From Mactromeris polynyma (lineage: Eukaryota > Mollusca > Bivalvia > Venerida > Mactridae), in assembly GCA_032209605.1 (NCBI GenBank), contig JASFXZ010000009.1, positions 16,975,553-17,039,552 of the forward strand: 64,000 nt of DNA. Direction: 5' to 3'. This document shows positions 50,601 to 59,600 of this stretch, one piece after another; positions within the stretch are counted from its first letter, which is position 1, and each line of letters starts with the position of its first letter. Under the pieces are notes generated by a model. It had not been told where the DNA came from and searched no databases. It saw only the letters and a list, made by a program, of their open reading frames with translations. Position numbers and translations under genes: made by a program.

Positions 50601-53600
50601 GTTGCTGACAATGACTCAGTTAATGAGACAAAGCCCGAAACAGCTGAACTAATTTCTGAAGAAGCCGAAATATCTCACGAAGACGGTAAGCAACAAGACT
50701 CAATTGTTCAAGAACAACAGTCTTCTGAAACCACAGACATTGACTCCACCGAAGATCAAAAGGATGTATTGAAAGAAACTTCTGAATCTGTTCATGAAGA
50801 TGCAGCAGATGATGATCTCGAAAAGGCAATCCCAGTCACCGATGAACATTCTGAGGTAACAAGTAATGAAGTGGTCGCAGAATCAGAAATCCTTACAGAG
50901 AATAAAGAAACAGAGGTTATCAAGGAAGCAGACGAGCAGGTCATTGATACATCTGTAGATAAAGATCAAAGCGAAATAGCACCCAGCGAAGAACAAGTAT
51001 CTCAAATAGAAGATAGTGATGAGAAACAAGACAAGGATGTTACATTACTGATTCCCGCTATTGATGACAGTAGTGAAGTGACAGTTAGCAACGAATCTAC
51101 TGCAGAAGAAACCACTACTGAAATGCAAGTCGAAGAACAGAAAGAAATCAGCAAGGAAGATATCGAGGAAGATGAGAATGAACCCATTGCACCACAACAA
51201 GAAGCTGTAGATACTGAAAGCAGCATTCCAGTCGAGAAACAGACATCTGATATTGAGACTGCGGAATCACCCAAAGACGAAGAGGTTGCTGACAATGACT
51301 CAGTTAATGAGACAAAGCCCGAAACAGCTGAACTAATTTCTGAAGAAGCCGAAATATCTCACGAAGACGGTAAGCAACAAGACTCAATTGTTCAAGAACA
51401 ACAGTCTTCTGAAACCACAGACATTGACTCCACCGAAGATCAAAAGGATGTATTGAAAGAAACTTCTGAATCTGTTCATGAAGATGCAGCAGATGATGAT
51501 CTCGAAAAGGCAATCCCAGTCACCGATGAACATTCTGAGGTAACAAGTAATGAAGTGGTCGCAGAATCAGAAATCCTTACAGAGAATAAAGAAACAGAGG
51601 TTATCAAGGAAGCAGACGAGCAGGTCATTGATACATCTGTAGATAAAGATCAAAGCGAAATAGCACCCAGCGAAGAACAAGTATCTCAAATAGAAGATAG
51701 TGATGAGAAAAAAGACAAGGATGTTACATTACTGATTCCCGCTATTGATGACAGTAGTGAAGTGACAGTTAGCAACGAATCTACTGCAGAAGAAACCACT
51801 ACTGAAATGCAGGTCGAAGAACAGAAAGAAATCAGCAAGGAAGATATCGAGGAAGATGAGAATGAACCCATTGCACCACAACAAGAAGCTGTAGATACTG
51901 AAAGCAGCATTCCAGTCGAGAAACAGACATCTGATATTGAGACTGCGGAATCACCCAAAGACGAAGAGGTTGCTGACAATGACTCAGTTATTGAGACAAA
52001 GCCCGAAACAGCTGAACTAATTTCTGAAGAAGCCGAAATATCTCACGAAGACGGTAAGCAACAAGACTCAATTGTTCAAGAACAACAGTCTTCTGAAACC
52101 ACAGACATTGACTCCACCGAAGATCAAAAGGATGTATTGAAAGAAACTTCTGAATCTGTTCATAAAGATGCAGCAGATGATGATCTCGAAAAGGCAATCC
52201 CAGTCACCGATGAACATTCTGAGGTAACAAGTAATGAAGTGGTCGCAGAATCAGAAATCCTTACAGAGAATAAAGAAACAGAGGTTATCAAGGAAGCAGA
52301 CGAGCAGGTCATTGATACATCTGTAGATAAAGATCAAAGCGAAAAAGCACCCAGCGAAGAACACGTATCTCAAATAGAAGATAGTGATGAGAAACAAGAC
52401 AATGATGTTACATTACTGATTCCCGCTATTGATGACAGTAGTGAAGTGACAGTTAGCAACGAATCTACTGCAGAAGAAACCACTACTGAAATGCAAGTCG
52501 AAGAACAGAAAGAAATCAGCAAGGAAGATATCGAGGAAGATGAGAATGAACCCATTGCACCACAACAAGAAGCTGTAGATACTGAAAGCAGCATTCCAGT
52601 CGAGAAACAGGCATCTGATATTGAGACTGCGGAATCACCCAAAGACGAAGAGGTTGCTGACAATGACTCAGTTAATGAGACAAAGCCCGAAACAGCTGAA
52701 CTAATTTCTGAAGAAGCCGAAATATCTCACGAAGACGGTAAGCAACAAGACTCAATTGTTCAAGAACAACAGTCTTCTGAAACCACAGACATTGACTCCA
52801 CCGAAGATCAAAAGGATGTATTGAAAGAAACTTCTGAATCTGTTCATGAAGATGCAGCAGATGATGATCTCGAAAAGGCAATCCCAGTCACCGATGAACA
52901 TTCTGAGGTAACAAGTAATGAAGTGGTCGCAGAATCAGAAATCCTTACAGAGAATAAAGAAACAGAGGTTATCAAGGAAGCAGACGAGCAGGTCATTGAT
53001 ACATCTGTAGATAAAGATCAAAGCGAAATAGCACCCAGCGAAGAACAAGTATCTCAAATGGAAGATAGTGATGAGAAACAAGACAAGGATGTTACATTAC
53101 TGATTCCCGCTATTGATGACAATAGTGAAGTGACAGTTAGCAACGAATCTACTGCAGAAGAAACCACTACTGAAATGCAAGTCGAAGAACAGAAAGAAAT
53201 CAGCAAGGAAGATATCGAGGAAGATGAGAATGAACCCATTGCACCACAACAAGAAGCTGTAGATACTGAAAGCAGCATTCCAGTCGAGAAACAGACATCT
53301 GATATTGAGAATGCGGAATCACCCAAAGATGAAGAGGTTGCTGACAATGACTCAGTTAATGAGACAAAGCCCGAAACAGCTGAACTAATTTCTGAAGAAG
53401 CCGAAATATCTCACGAAGACGGTAAGCAACAAGACTCAATTGTTCAAGAACAACAGTCTTCTGAAACCACAGACATTGACTCCACCGAAGATCAAAAGGA
53501 TGTATTGAAAGAAACTTCTGAATCTGTTCATGAAGATGCAGCAGATGATGATCTCGAAAAGGCAATCCCAGTCACCGATGAACATTCTGAGGTAACAAGT

Positions 53601-56600
53601 AATGAAGTGGTCGCAGAATCAGAAATCCTTACAGAGAATAAAGAAACAGAGGTTATCAAGGAAGCAGACGAGCAGGTCATTGATACATCTGTAGATAAAG
53701 ATCAAAGCGAAATAGCACCCAGCGAAGAACAAGTATATCAAATGGAAGATAGTGATGAGAAACAAGACAAGGATGTTACATTACTGATTCCCGCTATTGA
53801 TGACAGTAGTGAAGTGACAGTTAGCAACGAATCTACTGCAGAAGAAACCACTACTGAAATGCAAGTCGAAGAACAGAAAGAAATCAGCAAGGAAGATATC
53901 GAGGAAGATGAGAATGAACCCATTGCACCACAACAAGAAGCTGTAGATACTGAAAGCAGCATTCCAGTCGAGAAACAGACATCTGATATTGAGACTGCGG
54001 AATCACCCAAAGACGAAGAGGTTGCTGACAATGACTCAGTTAATGAGACAAAGCCCGAAACAGCTGAACTAATTTCTGAAGAAGCCGAAATATCTCACGA
54101 AGACGGTAAGCAACAAGACTCAATTGTTCAAGAACAACAGTCTTCTGAAACCACAGACATTGACTCCACCGAAGATCAAAAGGATGTATTGAAAGAAACT
54201 TCTGAATCTGTTCATGAAGATGCAGCAGATGATGATCTCGAAAAGGCAATCCCAGTCACCGATGAACATTCTGAGGTAACAAGTAATGAAGTGGTCGCAG
54301 AATCAGAAATCCTTACAGAGAATAAAGAAACAGAGGTTATCAAGGAAGCAGACGAGCAGGTCATTGATACATCTGTAGATAAAGATCAAAGCGAAATAGC
54401 ACCCAGCGAAGAACAAGTATATCAAATGGAAGATAGTGATGAGAAACAAGACAAGGATGTTACATTACTGATTCCCGCTATTGATGACAGTAGTGAAGTG
54501 ACAGTTAGCAACGAATCTACTGCAGAAGAAACCACTACTGAAATGCAAGTCGAAGAACAGAAAGAAATCAGCAAGGAAGATATCGAGGAAGATGAGAATG
54601 AACCCATTGCACCACAACAAGAAGCTGTAGATACTGAAAGCAGCATTCCAGTCGAGAAACAGACATCTGATATTGAGACTGCGGAATCACCCAAAGACGA
54701 AGAGCTTGCTGACAATGACTCAGTTAATGAGACAAAGCCCGAAACAGCTGAACTAATTTCTGAAGAAGCCGAAATATCTCACGAAGACGGTAAGCAACAA
54801 GACTCAATTGTTCAAGAACAACAGTCTTCTGAAACCACAGACATTGACTCCACCGAAGATCAAAAGGATGTATTGAAAGAAACTTCTGAATCTGTTCATG
54901 AAGATGCAGCAGATGATGATCTCGAAAAGGCAATCCCAGTCACCGATGAACATTCTGAGGTAACAAGTAATGAAGTGGTCGCAGAATCAGAAATCCTTAC
55001 AGAGAATAAAGAAACAGAGGTTATCAAGGAAGCAGACGAGCAGGTCATTGATACATCTGTAGATAAAGATCAAAGCGAAATAGCACCCAGCGAAGAACAA
55101 GTATCTCAAATAGAAGATAGTGATGAGAAAAAAGACAAGGATGTTACATTACTGATTCCCGCTATTGATGACAGTAGTGAAGTGACAGTTAGCAACGAAT
55201 CTACTGCAGAAGAAACCACTACTGAAATGCAGGTCGAAGAACAGAAAGAAATCAGCAAGGAAGATATCGAGGAAGATGAGAATGAACCCATTGCACCACA
55301 ACAAGAAGCTGTAGATACTGAAAGCAGCATTCCAGTCGAGAAACAGACATCTGATATTGAGACTGCGGAATCACCCAAAGACGAAGAGGTTGCTGACAAT
55401 GACTCAGTTATTGAGACAAAGCCCGAAACAGCTGAACTAATTTCTGAAGAAGCCGAAATATCTCACGAAGACGGTAAGCAACAAGACTCAATTGTTCAAG
55501 AACAACAGTCTTCTGAAACCACAGACATTGACTCCACCGAAGATCAAAAGGATGTATTGAAAGAAACTTCTGAATCTGTTCATAAAGATGCAGCAGATGA
55601 TGATCTCGAAAAGGCAATCCCAGTCACCGATGAACATTCTGAGGTAACAAGTAATGAAGTGGTCGCAGAATCAGAAATCCTTACAGAGAATAAAGAAACA
55701 GAGGTTATCAAGGAAGCAGACGAGCAGGTCATTGATACATCTGTAGATAAAGATCAAAGCGAAAAAGCACCCAGCGAAGAACACGTATCTCAAAAAGAAG
55801 ATAGTGATGAGAAACAAGACAATGATGTTACATTACTGATTCCCGCTATTGATGACAGTAGTGAAGTGACAGTTAGCAACGAATCTACTGCAGAAGAAAC
55901 CACTACTGAAATGCAAGTCGAAGAACAGAAAGAAATCAGCAAGGAAGATATCGAGGAAGATGAGAATGAACCCATTGCACCACAACAAGAAGCTGTAGAT
56001 ACTGAAAGCAGCATTCCAGTCGAGAAACAGGCATCTGATATTGAGACTGCGGAATCACCCAAAGACGAAGAGGTTGCTGACAATGACTCAGTTAATGAGA
56101 CAAAGCCCGAAACAGCTGAACTAATTTCTGAAGAAGCCGAAATATCTCACGAAGACGGTAAGCAACAAGACTCAATTGTTCAAGAACAACAGTCTTCTGA
56201 AACCACAGACATTGACTCCACCGAAGATCAAAAGGATGTATTGAAAGAAACTTCTGAATCTGTTCATGAAGATGCAGCAGATGATGATCTCGAAAAGGCA
56301 ATCCCAGTCACCGATGAACATTCTGAGGTAACAAGTAATGAAGTGGTCGCAGAATCAGAAATCCTTACAGAGAATAAAGAAACAGAGGTTATCAAGGAAG
56401 CAGACGAGCAGGTCATTGATACATCTGTAGATAAAGATCAAAGCGAAATAGCACCCAGCGAAGAACAAGTATCTCAAATGGAAGATAGTGATGAGAAACA
56501 AGACAAGGATGTTACATTACTGATTCCCGCTATTGATGACAATAGTGAAGTGACAGTTAGCAACGAATCTACTGCAGAAGAAACCACTACTGAAATGCAA

Positions 56601-59600
56601 GTCGAAGAACAGAAAGAAATCAGCAAGGAAGATATCGAGGAAGATGAGAATGAACCCATTGCACCACAACAAGAAGCTGTAGATACTGAAAGCAGCATTC
56701 CAGTCGAGAAACAGACATCTGATATTGAGAATGCGGAATCACCCAAAGATGAAGAGGTTGCTGACAATGACTCAGTTAATGAGACAAAGCCCGAAACAGC
56801 TGAACTAATTTCTGAAGAAGCCGAAATATCTCACGAAGACGGTAAGCAACAAGACTCAATTGTTCAAGAACAACAGTCTTCTGAAACCACAGACATTGAC
56901 TCCACCGAAGATCAAAAGGATGTATTGAAAGAAACTTCTGAATCTGTTCATGAAGATGCAGCAGATGATGATCTCGAAAAGGCAATCCCAGTCACCGATG
57001 AACATTCTGAGGTAACAAGTAATGAAGTGGTCGCAGAATCAGAAATCCTTACAGAGAATAAAGAAACAGAGGTTATCAAGGAAGCAGACGAGCAGGTCAT
57101 TGATACATCTGTAGATAAAGATCAAAGCGAAATAGCACCCAGCGAAGAACAAGTATCTCAAATAGAAGATAGTGATGAGAAACAAGACAAGGATGTTACA
57201 TTACTGATTCCCGCTATTGATGACAGTAGTGAAGTGACAGTTAGCAACGAATCTACTGCAGAAGAAACCACTTCTGAAATGCAGGTCGAAGAACAGAAAG
57301 AAATCAGCAAGGAAGATATCGAGGAAGATGAGAATGAACCCATTGCACCACAACAAGAAGCTGTAGATACTGAAAGCAGCATTCCAGTCGAGAAACAGAC
57401 ATCTGATATTGAGACTGCGGAATCACCCAAAGACGAAGAGGTTGCTGACAATGACTCAGTTATTGAGACAAAGCCCGAAACAGCTGAACTAATTTCTGAA
57501 GAAGCCGAAATATCTCACGAAGACGGTAAGCAACAAGACTCAATTGTTCAAGAACAACAGTCTTCTGAAACCACAGACATTGACTCCACCGAAGATCAAA
57601 AGGATGTATTGAAAGAAACTTCTGAATCTGTTCATGAAGATGCAGCAGATGATGATCTCGAAAAGGCAATCCCAGTCACCGATGAACATTCTGAGGTAAC
57701 AAGTAATGAAGTGGTCGCAGAATCAGAAATCCTTACAGAGAATAAAGAAACAGAGGTTATCAAGGAAGCAGACGAGCAGGTCATTGATACATCTGTAGAT
57801 AAAGATCAAAGCGAAATAGCACCCAGCGAAGAACAAGTATCTCAAATAGAAGATAGTGATGAGAAACAAGACAAGGATGTTACATTACTGATTCCCGCTA
57901 TTGATGACAGTAGTGAAGTGACAGTTAGCAACGAATCTACTGCAGAAGAAACCACTACTGAAATGCAGGTCGAAGAACTGAAAGAAATCTGCAAGGAAGA
58001 TATCGAGGAAGATGAGAATGAACCAACTGCACCACATCAAGAAGCTGTAGATACTGAAAGCAGCATTCCAGTCGAGAAACAGACATCTGATATTGAGACT
58101 GTGGAATCACCCAAAGACGAAGAGCTTGCTGACAATGACTCAGTTATTGAGACAAAGCCCGAAACAGCTGAACTAATTTCTGAAGAAGCCGAAATATCTC
58201 ACGAAGACGGTAAGCAACAAGACTCAATTGTTCAAGAACAACAGTCTTCTGAAACCACAGACATTGACTCCACCGAAGATCAAAAGGATGTATTGAAAGA
58301 AACTTCTGAATCTGTTCATGAAGATGCAGCAGATGATGATCTCGAAAAGGCAATCCCAGTCACCGATGAACATTCTGAGGTAACAAGTAATGAAGTGGTC
58401 GCAGAATCAGAAATCCTTACAGAGAATAAAGAAACAGAGGTTATCAAGGAAGCAGACGAGCAGGTCATTGATACATCTGTAGATAAAGATCAAAGCGAAA
58501 TAGCACCCAGCGAAGAACAAGTATCTCAAATAGAAGATAGTGATGAGAAACAAGACAAGGATGTTACATTACTGATTCTCGCTATTGATGACAATAGTGA
58601 AGTGACAGTTAGCAACGAATCTACTGCAGAAGAAACCACTACTGAAATGCAGGTCGAAGAACAGAAAGAAATCAGCAAGGAAGATATCGAGGAAGATGAG
58701 AATGAACCCATTGCACCACAACAAGAAGCTGTAGATACTGAAAGCAGCATTCCAGTCGATAAACAGACATCTGATATTGAGACTGCGGAATCACCCAAAG
58801 ACGAAGAGGTTGCTGACAATGACTCAGTTAATGAGACAAAGCCCGAAACAGCTGAACTAATTTCTGAAGAAGCCGAAATATCTCACGAAGACGATAAGCA
58901 ACAAGACTCAATTGTTCAAGAACAACAGTCTTCTGAAACCACAGACATTGACTCCACCGAAGATCAAAAGGATGTATTGAAAGAAACTTCTGAATCTGTT
59001 CATGAAGATGCAGCAGATGATGATCTCGAAAAGGCAATCCCAGTCACCGATGAACATTCTGAGGTAACAAGTAATGAAGTGGTCGCAGAATCAGAAATCC
59101 TTACAGAGAATAAAGAAACAGAGGTTATCAAGGAAGCAGACGAGCAGGTCATTGATACATCTGTAGATAAAGATCAAAGCGAAATAGCACCCAGCGAAGA
59201 ACAAGTATCTCAAATAGAAGATAGTGATGAGAAACAAGACAAGGATGTTACATTACTGATTCTCGCTATTGATGACAATAGTGAAGTGACAGTTAGCAAC
59301 GAATCTACTGCAGAAGAAACCACTACTGAAATGCAGGTCGAAGAACAGAAAGAAATCAGCAAGGAAGATATCGAGGAAGATGAGAATGAACCCATTGCAC
59401 CACAACAAGAAGCTGTAGATACTGAAAGCAGCATTCCAGTCGATAAACAGACATCTGATATTGAGACTGCGGAATCACCCAAAGACGAAGAGGTTGCTGA
59501 CAATGACTCAGTTAATGAGACAAAGCCCGAAACAGCTGAACTAATTTCTGAAGAAGCCGAAATATCTCACGAAGACGATAAGCAACAAGACTCAATTGTT

